NCBI GenBank assembly: GCA_013400975.1
Contig: WBMZ01004678.1
Span: 46,061-110,060 of the forward strand
Reading direction: 5' to 3'
DNA: 64,000 bases
Origin: Atrichornis clamosus
Taxonomy: Eukaryota > Chordata > Aves > Passeriformes > Menuridae
In this document: piece after piece, positions 1 through 12,500 of the stretch
Layout: every line of letters starts with the position of its first letter
How positions within the stretch are numbered: the stretch's first letter is position 1
Position numbers and translations under genes: made by a program
Notes under the pieces: model-generated
The model's input: the letters and a program-made list of their open reading frames with translations, nothing else
Database searches by the model: none
Told to the model about the DNA's origin: nothing

Positions 1-348
<348 letters not shown>

Positions 349-3300
349 TGTGGACACGGACCCCACGTGGGTTGGGAAGGGAGCAGGGACTGAGCCCAGA
401 CCAGCTGGGAGGGGTAAACTTGATGGTGTGAGGCCTGACAACGAAGTGAGGCTGGGTCTGCCTCTCCACACGCGGACTCATCTTCCCCTCGGCCCCGTTT
501 GAGTGCATGTTCCTCTGTACCATCCCTGTGGTCGGTTTTACTCGTAGCTTTCGGACTTGAGGGGGGGTGGGGGTGGGCGGGCAAAATGTGCTTTTCTTCC
601 ATGAAGTGGTCCGGTTTTCCGTGTGATTCACCCAGTCAACACATCCCTCTGAAGCCATACTGCAGCCCCTGACGTGGCAGTCCAGCTGGAAGAGCCCCCT
701 GCTTCCACAGCGCCGGGAACCCACTCCCACCACAGGAGCAAAGGGACAAATCAACACCCCCATGACACGTGCCACCAGCCACGGAGCAGGAGGGGCTGGA
801 GACACGTCCCTGATCCCCTCTTTTTGGGGGAAGAAGGGATGAAGGCAGGATGTTCCCTGTGGCAGCGCCCTGAGGATCAAGCACTGGGCACAGAGGAGCC
901 CTGCCAGGCTGGTCGTGGGTGGCGGTGTGGCCCAGGCTGGGCTGAGCTTTGTGCTCTCTGCCGTGTCCTTGGCCTTTGCAGCATTTGTTAGAGAGAGTTT
1001 CGGCACGCGGCCTTGAGGTTAGCAATGATGTAGCCACCAAATAACTCCTCAGCACTTCAGAGAGCTGGGGAAAGAGAAAACGGCCTGTTTTTTTCCTTGC
1101 TATGGGACGTCCACTTATTTTCATGCAGAGGTTCTCCCCTGAAGACACATCTTCCATGGACTAAACCAGATTTCCTACGGACTACAGAAGAGGCTGCATT
1201 CATGTGAATGCGCTCTCAAACATGTTAACTTGGGTGGAAATAATCTCTGGTGCTGACAGGATGCAGGTGTAGTTACCTTGAACATAAGGGATCTTTGATC
1301 TTCAGCCAAGGATGAGAGCCAGGGTGTGTAATCTGTGTATGTTCTGGGATGCTATTTTCCCTTGATCTAGACAAATTCCAAGTGGCACAGTGACCAGATA
1401 CCTTTCTTCAGAGAATGGTGACTGCCAGCAGGGCTTAGGAAACTTCCCATCACTCAGAAATGATGTGATTGTTTAGAAAAGGTAAAATATAGGCTAAGCA
1501 TTAAAAAATACCCGGAATTTTCCAAGTTCCGAGGTGCTCAGAGAGAACACTGGAGTCTGTTTCCTTTTCCCACTCAGCTAATCTAAGATCCCTGGATAGT
1601 GAGAACAAATTCAAGTGGAACTTCAAGGAGGATTTCATAACTCATGGTCTAACCTGCTTCCCCTCAGTAGTGTTGTTGGAGTGATACAAAAGCTTGTGCT
1701 TTGCTATGAGAGGTCAAATCACATGCTCCAGGAGAAAATCATGCCAGCCTCACTACTGGCAGTGTTTCCTCAGCTTTAGCCTGGTCACAGCAGATGATTG
1801 CTGTGTATGCAGATGTGATAATATATATTCCTTTCATGCATTTCATCATGCCTTGTAAACTACATGCTGTTACAGATGTTAAAAAGGCAGAGCCTGGGCA
1901 TTTATTCTCTCAGAGGGAACGTATAATTAATTAGTAGAAATGTCCCAGCTGGAATTTTTTGTCTTAGGAAACAACAGGCAGCAAACTACTGTTGGCAAGA
2001 GGAGATCTTGATGAGTGGGATGAATTTGTTCTCCCAGACCTTAATCACCTATTCCCTTGATAATAAATAAATACTCCTCATGTGACAAGTGCTGGATGTT
2101 CACACACCTTGAGTTTCCTTAAATTGCTGAGACAGACATTTCAGCTGCAGGGAGGAAATTGTGCAGCACAGTAAGTTGAAAGTAAAATGAAATCTCAGGA
2201 AGTCTGGCTGAAATCTTGGAGTGGCAGGGAAGGACCCAGCCCAGCAAGGCGAGTCGTTTCCTCCCTGTTGTGAGGAAGAGCAGCAGAAGAGCATCTGGGA
2301 CTTGATGACCCTGCAGAGCTCTTGCTCTCTATTTACTCTTCCACTAAGGATGTCAGTTCTGGTATTCCATCCTGTTCCAACACTTCTACACTACGGAAGT
2401 GAGGGTATCTAAAGAGGTATATTTTTAAAAGGAAGAGAAGAATCAAGCACTTTATTTTTTCTGGAAAATAAGATGCGAGGAAGATACATCCAACCAAGAT
2501 CCTATTTTTCCTGACCTAAGTACGAAGTGCTTGTTATTTTGGTATGAACACGTTGCTAAAAAGGTGGCACAAGTCCCTGTCTGGCTCTCAGAGCCACCTA
2601 GGCACAGCACAAATTAAATGTCCCAGTGCATCTGACATGTTATGGGATGTTGGAGTCTTCTCGGAAACCAGCATGAGCAAGAAGTTGCTACAAAAGGATG
2701 AACTGTACCAAATGGCCCAGTCTCAGCTACCTAGACAAAATGGGATATAGTAAGGTGAATTTAAAATCCCTGTTTTCATCAGTTTAGGTCTGGAGTGAGT
2801 CATGAGACATTTCACATAAACCTGTAAATCTCTTTGCATTCTTTTGCTGTAGTTTTGCCACAAAGATTCCCTGAAACCTTGCAAAACACAGTTGCACTTG
2901 TAAGTCGTTGTACAGGTTGTACTTGAAAGAACAGGTAGTTGCAATCTATTTATTGCCCTGGGATTTGCTAACCAAAATCCCTCTAGATCCAAGGGATTAC
3001 ATGCTTTGAGCAAAATATCAAAGTGCATGAACAAAATGTAAAGTGTTTTGGCTGTAGAGTGTATGCAGATGTTTTGCCTTGTTGCTCAAGTAGTAGGAGA
3101 TACCAGCTAGTAATAATCACAGTCTTAATTTCTGAGATTTGATGTTACTGTCCTTTGATTATCTCAAGGATTCAGATAGTCCTTAGCTTCAGTTTTCTCA
3201 ACCTCCTTGTCTGTGCATGAGAAAGAGGTCCAGGCTTAGGTCTTTAAACAGCTCCATGAAAATGGGGTTTTTTCCTCCTGTCCTTTTTTAAATGTCAGAA

Positions 3301-4345
3301 TTGTTAATGGAAGTAGGGAGCAAATTTGTAACAGTATGGCTGAAGAGTAACAGACTGTCAGGGGATCAGGCATGTTCCCCACACTTGAACACTTTCTGCC
3401 AAGTTTGGGAGTCTTCCTTGCAGGTATGCTTCAGTCCTGTAATTTTTTATAATCTGCAGACTTCTAATGTTGTTTTCCTAGAGAAATATTGGCCCCTGTC
3501 TGAACTCTTCCAAGTCCACTGACAATGGACTTACTTTTTTACCTGTATTTTCCTGCTTATGCTGAACTTGTCTGGAAACTCCCCAGGATTCACCAGCCAC
3601 CACTTGGAATGTCTGCTTCAAAGACAAGTTGTTGGCTCAACACAGGAATTACAGAGGGGGGAAGAGGATGGCCTGTGTCATGAATGAAGTCAGGCTAGGT
3701 TATTTTACTGTTCCCTCCAGCTTTGCCATTATAAAATGTGACCGTGGGCACTGCACATGCTTTTCTGGGATGATGCTAAACTTGACTTTCAATGCTACAA
3801 TGGAAAGGGGAAGCAAACTAGTTCAAACTCAGCACTTCAATGGTTTTCCTTTTAAACTCTGAGAGCACTTAGTAGCATTGAACAACGTTAGTCCTTTTTC
3901 TCCTGCATTACTCCAGTCCAGTAGGTTCGTGTGTATTTGAGAACAAAAGAAAAACGAATTGAAGGTGTAAAAAACCAAGAAAATATTCTCAAAAACTGTT
4001 GTCAAATGTACCATATTTGTATGAAAAGCTGCTTGAGTTATTTTGTACAATGAACTTTATTTATGGTGAGGTATATTTACGCTTGTGATCTGATACAGTG
4101 TTAAATTTTTGATCCATATTTGCTATGCAGCTGAAGATGATATTTTGATTTTGTATTATTATTTTTTGCTGTTGTTCTAAAAATTCAGCCAACAGAAGCT
4201 TCCATCTCCATTAGAAGTGCTTCTGCAAGAGTAAAGCATCTGATACCTGGTGATATGTCCCGTAACACAGCAACCAACAGTGTGTACAACAAATGTGGGA
4301 TGACTTTTGTGATGAAGAGAAATAAAAATTGGGCTCATTCATGAA
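349..4345 (+). other. CYFIP2: Probable CYFIP2 3'UTR with several candidate poly(A) signals
   Basis: There is no convincing coding sequence here. The stretch becomes AT-rich towards its end. AATAAA hexamers occur at 2062-2067 and 2066-2071 (overlapping) and at 4321-4326. A long CYFIP2 3'UTR of a few kilobases is known in mammals, so the 4321 signal is the best guess for the distal end. The exact cleavage site is inference. Confidence 0.5.
4321..4326 (+). terminator. CYFIP2: Candidate distal poly(A) signal AATAAA for CYFIP2
   Basis: A canonical AATAAA lies on the coding strand about 4 kb after the CYFIP2 stop codon, at the end of an AT-rich stretch. Earlier AATAAA copies at 2062-2071 could give a shorter transcript. 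Confidence 0.4.
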
Positions 4346-7300
4346 ATGGGCAGACTTTACCCTGTGGTGTCATCGTCGTTGTGACAACTGTTATTTGGGG
4401 AGAGCCTCCAGTTGCACCTGGCACAAAGAAAAAGCTAAGTTGATGAAAATGTCGAGCTTTTGTCAAAACCAAAGAAAAAAAAAACCGAGGCTTTGTGGCC
4501 AACACCAAAACAGACATATTTTCGTATCAAAAAGTTAATGATTTTTGAGAAAAACTTCCTTAGACAACAGATTTTTCATTTCAAAACTTGTTTTAGTTTA
4601 AGAAGGCCAAGTGAGGGAAAATTACATAATCATTTTTAATAGATTTTGACAGGCTCTACTCAAAACTAAGCTGAGGAGCTAATTTCCTCTCATTACCACA
4701 GCCTTGTCAACTCCACAGGGGCCTTTCTTACTCCAGGAGATTCTCTTTGCTATTACTTTCCCAGATTTCCATTTGAAACCATTTTTAGTTTTGTGTTAAA
4801 AGCGTCCGGCAAGAAGCAGCCATGGTTGTTGACTACAGAAGGAGCAGTGGGAACCGAGGGGAAAAGATCTGAAAGCTGAGGAACTGGGGTGAAACAACTG
4901 ATAGGGATCTATGGGAGCTGAAGCTCTTGTGCCCATCAGCTCTAGGCCAGACAGTGTGACTGATGTTCCCTTTCATAGCTGCTTCCCAAGGTTTCCTCAT
5001 GGGAACGGCTTCCTAGCGTAAGAGGAATGGAAATGCATTGATTCTTCACATAAAAGTGGGAGTGAACTTTCCACCATGACCAGGCAGCTCTGTGGCTCTT
5101 TGTGATGTGCTCTGAGTCAGGCTGTGCTGCAGCTCTGTGGGTGACATCCTGCTGTGCAGAGCTGTTTGCCCCGTGGTTCAAAGTTGCCCAATGTTTACTG
5201 ATTTCAACATGGTTTTGCAGCAGGGAACGGCAGAGGGGAGAGCAGGACTTTCTTCCTGACTCAGCCCCTGACACTGGGCAGGTTGGTTGGGTTTCATCCT
5301 TTCTCCCATCAAGATTTCCCCTTTTTTTCCCCTTTTTTCTTTTTTGTTTTTTTTTTAACTAATTTCAGCTGCTGTGTCATGGACACCCCAGTTCTCACAC
5401 GTGGTCTCACCTGGAGCCAGAAGCAATTCTTGCGTTTAGTGCCAGGGCCCAAGACTGAATCTTGAACAATCAACCCTGAGGGAGCAGTATCAAAGTTCCA
5501 GGCCCCCATCTTTCTTCTTCCTAATGCTCCTAAATATATTTAGATCTTCATATTAAAGGCACTTCATCAATGCAAAGAACAGTTCATTAATGATTTATTC
5601 TTTCAAAAGCTTAACAAAATTACCCTTTCTGTGACCCCCTCTGCAACTCAGGAGTGCCTTTCACTTCTGGCTTTGCTTGATTTAGAGTTCTGATGCAAAC
5701 GCCTCCAGATAAGAGGTCTGCAAACAAACGATCTGCTGATTACATGTCACTTCACCCGATCTGCTGATTACATGTCACTGCACCTCGTGGCACCCTCTGC
5801 TGCCCACTGAGCACCTTGTCCCATCTATCACCAGCCCACCACTCCTGCTCTGCCCTCGTGTGGCTTTGCAGGACCACAGTGACCTACATCGCTGAGCTGA
5901 TCTGGACAAAATATTTACCAACCCTGAGAGAAAGGAGCTGGGGTGCATGCTATGGCCTCATGACCCTGGATCACTCAGCATGCCCTCAGCACAGGCCCAC
6001 AGGTGTGTGCACTGGCATGGGGAGGGCAGGACTGCAAGGGTTGGAACCCACCGTGGGTGTGACAGGCTTGGGAACTGTCCCTGTTGGTGTTGTCTAAACT
6101 CTGGTGGCTCCAAGTGACAGCCTGAGCCACTGCAGACACGGTTACCTTGAGATAGGCTGAATGTAAAGCTGCTCAACAAGCTCAGTCTTTCAAGCTTTGA
6201 GCATCCTTTCATGTAGTGCTGCAATCATCCAACACCAGGCAATTCCCTTAACCCCTACCCTATCAAATCACTGCCAGAAAAAGGATTTACCCTGTCTTTG
6301 AAGCAGCAAATGGCTCCTTGGAGCCCTAGAACTGTACAAAGCCAGAGCAGAATATTGCAACCCTGTTCAGAAAGTTTCCACAGGAACCATGCCTAGCAGA
6401 CATCCAAGGGAAAAAGTTTCCATGATCTGTTAGCAGGATACTTCCACCATTATTTTTAACATAGGACAATTGATACTCAGTAGTTTTCCATCATTTTTTC
6501 CAGAACAGAAGAGATGAGCAGACCAGAGCAGTGTAAAGAAAAGCTTTTTGATGTTGCTAAAGAGGTTATTTGCATGCAAAGCTGCCTTGTTCTGCCCCCT
6601 GGATTCCAATCAAGTTTTTCGGCCTGGAAACCAGTATTTCAGGAGGAACTGCATTGTTAAAAGATGAGCTCCTAAGGAAGACTCCCTGATTTCTGATGAG
6701 TTATTTTTAAGGCAGCATCTGATGTGAGTATCAACCAGTGAGGTCATAGCTTGGAGCTAAATTCCCTTAATTACAGCCTTCCCATTCAAATGAGGATATG
6801 AAGCAAAAAAAGAGGCACTGGCTGCATCCCTACTTTATTGCTATCAGTCTCAACTTGTCCTTGACTAAGCGTAGAAGGCGCCATGCCAATCCTACCTGGC
6901 TTTTGCTTCCCATATAGCCATTCGCAACCTTGATAAATCCATCAAATGCAACTCCTGTGACTTCGTGATTTTATACACTGCAACCCCCGCAGTCCCTGTG
7001 CCAGAGAGAAAGAAATACGTGACACAATTGTATCCATGGCTGATTGCAGGATCTGACTGAAGCTTCTCCCTCGGTGGTGTCACCCCAGCACCCTCCTTCC
7101 GTGATGTCTGACAGAGCCAGCTCACACTGCTGTGTCCCCTCCTTTTGGATTTCTCTTTCCCCTCACATCTCTCTTCCCAGAAGGTAGATTGGCTTCTTTT
7201 GGAGGTCTCACCCCTTGTCAAATCTGGCCAAAGTGGCCCATAGAGTCAAATGTCTTTGGGGATGAAAAGGAGTACATAAACACACGTGTGTGTGGTCACA

Positions 7301-8632
7301 TTAGCCTTTTCCTTTAGGAAATCAAGCTGACAGAGGAAGGTAAAGCTGTGGCCCTAAGTGCCTTTTGCTTTTGACTGCACCACGATGTGGCAGTAATGGA
7401 TGAGGCTGCACCATGACCAAAAGGATTATTTTAACTCCAGATCTCTTCCATAAAAATTTGCTCCCTCCTTCACACCTCTTTGCGCACAGTGGGCAACTGT
7501 GCTCTGCACACATGTCAACAACACTCACCTGCAAAAGCTTGGAAATTATTTTGGACACAGTTTAACTGCCAATTATCACATCACAATTAGGACTCCCCAG
7601 CTGTGAGCAAGACCTCAGGGTGTTGGAAAACGTCCAGCAAAGGGGAGAGCCCCACGGTGCCCCAAGCACCAGAGTGAACAGGCTGAGCAGCCTGTGAGGC
7701 GACAGGGAACACAAATTCCCCCGTCCAGGGGAGGCAGTCAGCGATGCAAACACAGCAAATACTTGTCCCATTCCACCATCACATCAGTTTCTGCAACCAG
7801 CCCTGTGTTCACACATTGCATGAATAGCTCTTGACCAGCATCAGCCAGTAAAGTTACTAAATAGAGGCCAAATCCCACGATCATTGTCTTGCCCAGGGTC
7901 TTATTCCTCTTGGTTGCATAATAAATAGCAGCAGCAGAAGTTACTCCCAGAACACTGATAAATTAGCACATGTTTCATTTCCTGCTTCAAAACCTGCTGC
8001 CATATGATTTGGATTGATTATCAAGTGCCCTGTGATAAAGGGGAGGACGTGGGATTTGGCTGGCACAGTCTCTCCCAGCCAGTGACCCGCAGGACTGTGA
8101 TGGATGAACAGACTTGATTAAAATCAAATGACTCACAAAGCACTTGAGCATTACATTTGCTGGAGAAAACAGTTGCCCAGAGATAGGATCAGGCACTGAG
8201 TGAAGGAGCCATGAGGTGTTAGCAGTGCTGCAGCCTGATGGTCTGAGGGCAATTTCTGTAGTAAAAGGCAATTTATTTTGAGGGGGAAAGCAATTTTTCA
8301 GATGCATTCGGATCCTGCAAATCTTATATCTTGAGATTGCCTTATGACAGGGACTGTTTCTACCTATAAATGTAGGCTTGCTGAAGCAAAGCTATTGTTT
8401 TACTATTGGTTTTACTTATCTCTGCTGACCTACAGCAAAACCTGGCTAATGGCAATGAAAGGACTTTTGTATCGGCAATAGGTTTCTGTGTACTCACAGC
8501 CACTGAGCACAAAGGCAGGAAGGGAGGTGGGGATGAAGACAAAACACACTGAGGTGCCACACGCTGTGAAATATTCACACACTGATACCAGCAAGGGAGG
8601 CTTCTACTGCCATGGGAAGGGGAGTTGATGGA
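4346..8632. other. Intergenic region between CYFIP2 and NIPAL4
   Basis: I see no gene. The region holds a long pyrimidine tract at about 5311-5359, a two-copy 28-bp tandem repeat at 5729-5784, and otherwise unremarkable single-copy sequence. Short open frames on both strands lack homology or codon structure that I recognise. Confidence 0.6.
5729..5784. repeat. Tandem duplication, 2 x 28 bp
   Basis: Two directly adjacent 28-bp units (5729-5756 and 5757-5784) share the core ATCTGCTGATTACATGTCAC. They differ at one position, TTCACC against TGCACC. This looks like a recent slippage or local duplication event. Confidence 0.9.
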
Positions 8633-8780
8633 GTCTCCTCTTCTCCAGTCTGAACAAACCAAGTGCCCTCAGCTGCTCTTCACACGGCTTCCCCTGCAGA
8701 CCCATCACCATCTTCATGGCTCTCCTTTAGATGCTCTCTGAGAACTTTATAGCCTCCGTATATTTGTGGTGCCCAAAACT
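8633..8780 (-). mobile_element. CR1 LINE fragment (internal 3' region), reverse orientation
   Basis: On the plus strand this reads as the complement of the CR1 3' region: TCTCCTCTTCTCCAGTCTGA, then a stretch on the CTCAGCTGCTC...TTCCCC theme, ending at GTGGTGCCCAAAACT. That order is typical of bird CR1 copies inserted on the minus strand. It is truncated at both ends. Confidence 0.75.
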
Positions 8781-8782
8781 TT

Positions 8783-8845
8783 TAGGTTGGAAAAAGACCT
8801 CTGAGCTCATCCAGTCCAACCCTTAACCTGACACTGCCACTAACA
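8783..8845 (-). mobile_element. CR1 LINE 3'-end fragment, reverse orientation
   Basis: The stretch with TAGGTTGGAAAAAGACCTCT and CATCCAGTCCAACCC is the complement of the conserved CR1 3' terminus. It directly abuts another minus-strand CR1 piece, but in an order that a single insertion could not give, so it is a separate or rearranged copy. Confidence 0.8.
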
Positions 8846-9039
8846 TCTCTCCTGTTTGCCTTTAATTTCTGTTCCACTGCACTCTGCACACGTGTGAAGG
8901 CTTTCCAGCGTGCACAACCTGCTCAGCACAGACCAGGGCCTCCTAACCCAGCACCTGGGCTCACACACCTCCGAGCCACCCTCCTGCTGCCCCAGCGCCT
9001 TCTCCAGTCTCTGCAACAAGGAAAACACCCTCCAAAGGA

Positions 9040-9530
9040 GAAACCCCTGCCCGGGCTGCGGGAGGAGCCTCGTCCCGGCTCTGTGCAGAGTCACAGAACC
9101 CCATGGCTCCTGCCACCGCGCCGACCTCTGTCCCCGGACGGGCGGGGACGCGGATGGGGACAAGGGCAGCGGGGCAGGGGCTGGCCCAGGGGACCGCGCA
9201 AGGCTCGCCCGGTCACTGCTGCCGGTGCTCGGAGCCCAGCGAGGGGCCGGGCCGTCCCGGAGGAGGAGCCGGGCGCGCTCAGGTGTGCCGGCAGCCCGGC
9301 CCTGCCCAGCCCTGCCCTGGCCCGGGATGCGCTGAGCGTCCGGAGGACGAAGGCAATGGAGCGGCTGGAGACGAACAGCAGCTGCAGCAACGGTGGGTGC
9401 AGCCCGGGGCAGCGGGACCGGCCCCGGCTCGGCCCCGCGGAGCGGCGGGACCCGCCCGGGACAGGTCCGGGATGGGGCGGCCGCGCCGGCTCCTACCGCG
9501 GGGCTGAGCCCGCGGCACCTCCCGGCTTTA
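9040..9530 (+). promoter_or_regulatory. NIPAL4: CpG island at the NIPAL4 first exon
   Basis: A very GC- and CpG-rich block surrounds the start codon, in contrast with the AT-rich flanks. No TATA box is visible at a sensible distance, so this is a typical dispersed CpG-island promoter. The transcription start site cannot be fixed from sequence. Confidence 0.7.
9356..9392 (+). CDS. NIPAL4: NIPAL4 exon 1 (coding part)
   Basis: The exon encodes the first 12 residues, starting [12 protein letters not shown], and ends in phase 1 before the donor GTGGGT at 9393. It lies in the CpG island. The NSS is a possible N-glycosylation site on the short outer tail. Confidence 0.9.
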
Positions 9531-12500
9531 TCCTCCCCCAGCTTTGGGGCTGTCCTCTGTCACTGCTCTGTTCGTTGTTTTTCTGGGTTTGGGCTTCCTT
9601 TCCTTTCTTTTGAAGTCTGTATAAGAATGGGAAACAGCATAGAGCGCACAGAGAAGGCAGGAGCTGGGATTTTTCCTTTAAAGATTACCTAATCCAGTCG
9701 GTAATTACCCCATCCCGCTGCTTTATGCTTGTGCCCGGCAGCACATTGCGGAGACTTTCACCCAGCCGAGGAGGCAAGTCCCCCCTATATTCCCCAGGAA
9801 ATATTACCACGGTCAAGCATGTTTTTCTATTAGGAAAAAATATTATTAGGGAACCTTTGGAAACTCATCTAGAAAGTCACTGGAATTTTTTTCCTTTAGA
9901 AAAGTGTTTATATGCAGTTCAGATCCAAAACCTCAGCTATGTGTGCCGGGGCCAGGGGTTGCAGCTGCAGAAGATTTAAGCCAGGCTTCTGGTTCAGAAA
10001 AAATGTGGGGCTCATGCCCAGGCTGCTGGTAGTGCTGGGAGCAGTTCAGCCATTGCACACCCCTGCCTGCAGAGACACAAATACTTGCTCCACAATTCCT
10101 ACGTTAGTTCAGGCAGAAAACTGAAGTCTTTTACTACAAAAGGACTTTTGTACTCCACCTGGCTGCTCTATTCCCCATGGTCACAGTCACACTGTCTTTA
10201 CTATACTCAGAGTGAAGATTGCAATAGAAAGATGTGCTGGGTGTGGTAGGAGTGTCAGGAGAGGAAGAAACTCAGCAATTTTCCAACCCACACACAGCAA
10301 CACACCTTGGCCAGGGTCACAGGGCTGCAGTGCTTTTGGTGTTAGCAGCAGAACGCTGTGCCTGCTCTCAGTCCTTCCACGCTGGTAGGACTGGGTTTGT
10401 TTTAGGAGCACTCAGCACTCTGCAAATAGGTAGAATAAACCATTAAACCGTGGAGGAAACGTAAAGTCTGAGACAAGCACACAGAGCTGGGACAGGTGCA
10501 CAGTCACAAGGTGTTGGCATCACTCCACATTAAACCCAAAGTTTTAACTGCAGATGAGCTCACAGAGGATTAGTTGGCTGGAAAGCACCAAAGCCTTTGA
10601 CTCAACAAGGCTGAGTGTTGATAAGGGCTAGTTCAACCCCATAACACTGGAGTTTGATGGAGATCCTCTGGCATATATATTTGGAAATTCAAATTACTTT
10701 TTCAGAGATTCTTGTGGCCTTCCAGCTCAGTGTGTAGACATATTCAGTGTCAAAGAGGTGCTTGAACTGTAGGCCATAAGTCTGTCACTCAACCCCCTGC
10801 CATTTCCACACGTGAGTGAAGAGGTGGCCTGAGCTTTTGCGAGCTGATGGGCGTTGCTGTTAGGGTGACAGCAGGGTGGCTGTGCAGGGGACATCTGTGT
10901 GAGTCCAAGGGAATAGAGGCACTGTTGAGAGTCATGTCAGTAATTTGCTTTTTTATCTGCACCGTGGTCTCACAGGGTCTCTGATCACCCTCTCGTGCCT
11001 TTCCCACCGGGTGGTGTGCCAAGTGATCAGCAGTGCTGACACAGCTGACTCTGTCTGGGACAACGGGACTTCGGATGATTTCTGGATAACCCGGCTGGAA
11101 AGCAATTATGGGTTCTACATTGGCCTGGGCTTGGCTGTCTTCTCCAGCTTCCTCATCGGAAGCAGTGTCATCCTCAAGAAAAAGGGACTGCTACGGCTGG
11201 TGGAGAAGGGAGGCACCAGGGCAGGTAAGGTTTGGGGGGGCCGGAGGGGGAAGGACCACCTGTTCCTAGAACCACATGCATCATCCAAACTCAGCACTGG
11301 AAAGGCAAGGGAACACCTCTGGGTACAGTCAGTCTTCCATCAGCAGTGTAATTAAGACCTTTTGTGGATGCATTTTTGTGCGTGAAACCCAGCCAGAAGT
11401 GCTGTGTGAGAGCTGAGGAGCTAATTTACAGTCCCTGTATTGGAAAGGAGCTAATTAACAGAGCCCTGCACTGGAAGAACTCAGCTAAAAGCAGCATTCC
11501 CCTGCCTGACACGGCAAGGAAAACAGCAAGTGGTGCGCTCTCTTCGATCAGATGTGCCCCCACCAGCAGAACAATACCTGCCCATCACACAGGAATGTGC
11601 GAGGTCAGGAGGAAGCAGAGTGCTGACAGCTCTTTGAAATGGGCCCGTTTGCACGAAGCCTCAGGTCATCCCTGTGCCCCAGACCCGAGCAGAGCAGCAC
11701 AGAGCCGCGACCCCACTTCTGCTCGTATTGAAGCACCGGGCGGCTTTGCCACCAAGTCACCGAGACGAGGCAGCCCCGTGTGCTTGCATTGCATCAGCAA
11801 GAGCCCTGTGTGAATGCAGGGCTTCACTCCGGCTCTGTGTGAACCCTGCTTGCGGTTTCAGAAGGGATATTTCAGAGGTATGTTGCTCCACAACGTGTAG
11901 CTAACTTTCCTCTAGCGCCAGGCTCTTAGGGTGAGGCCCATGTTTATGTGTACACATCTATATGGATGGGCAGTGGTGGAGGAGCACTGCCTGAAGCAGG
12001 AATTGCACTGTGGAATTGGACACATCCCATCAGCATTGCAAACGTGCTCCTGCAGCAGTGTGAGTCCTACCTGGCAGCTGACCTACTTGCATAACTACAA
12101 AACAGAGAAATGATAATTAAGATACTACTGCTTCCCAGTTCTGGCCTAGGAACAATCCTTAAATAATTTTTCAGAGGAAGTAAATGTCACCATCCCCATT
12201 TTACTGTGTGCCCATATGGGGACACAGAGGCATGGAATGATGAAGTGACTGTCCAGAGTCGACCAGGAAAGCTACCAACAGCACTGGCAAGGCTCAAGAC
12301 CATCTCCATCCTCTGCCATTGGGCTGGCCACATGCAGCTGCTGAACACAGATGGGTTGGATTTTTATCGTTATATTTGCACAGTGAAATATCAGTATCGC
12401 TTCAACTGTGAAGATGTCTCCTCCTTCCCTCCATGAACACTTCCCACAACAGAGTAAACTGAGAAAAACAAGAGCAAACCCCTCCCTATTTTTCAGAATG

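Noticed and set aside
8894..9613. 239-codon plus-strand open frame over the NIPAL4 CpG island
   Set aside because: It is a GC-rich chance frame. Only the NIPAL4 start segment in it (from 9356) is real coding sequence, and splicing leaves the frame at 9392.
11364..11813. 149-codon open frame in NIPAL4 intron 2
   Set aside because: No recognisable family, no splice logic, and it lies wholly inside an intron.
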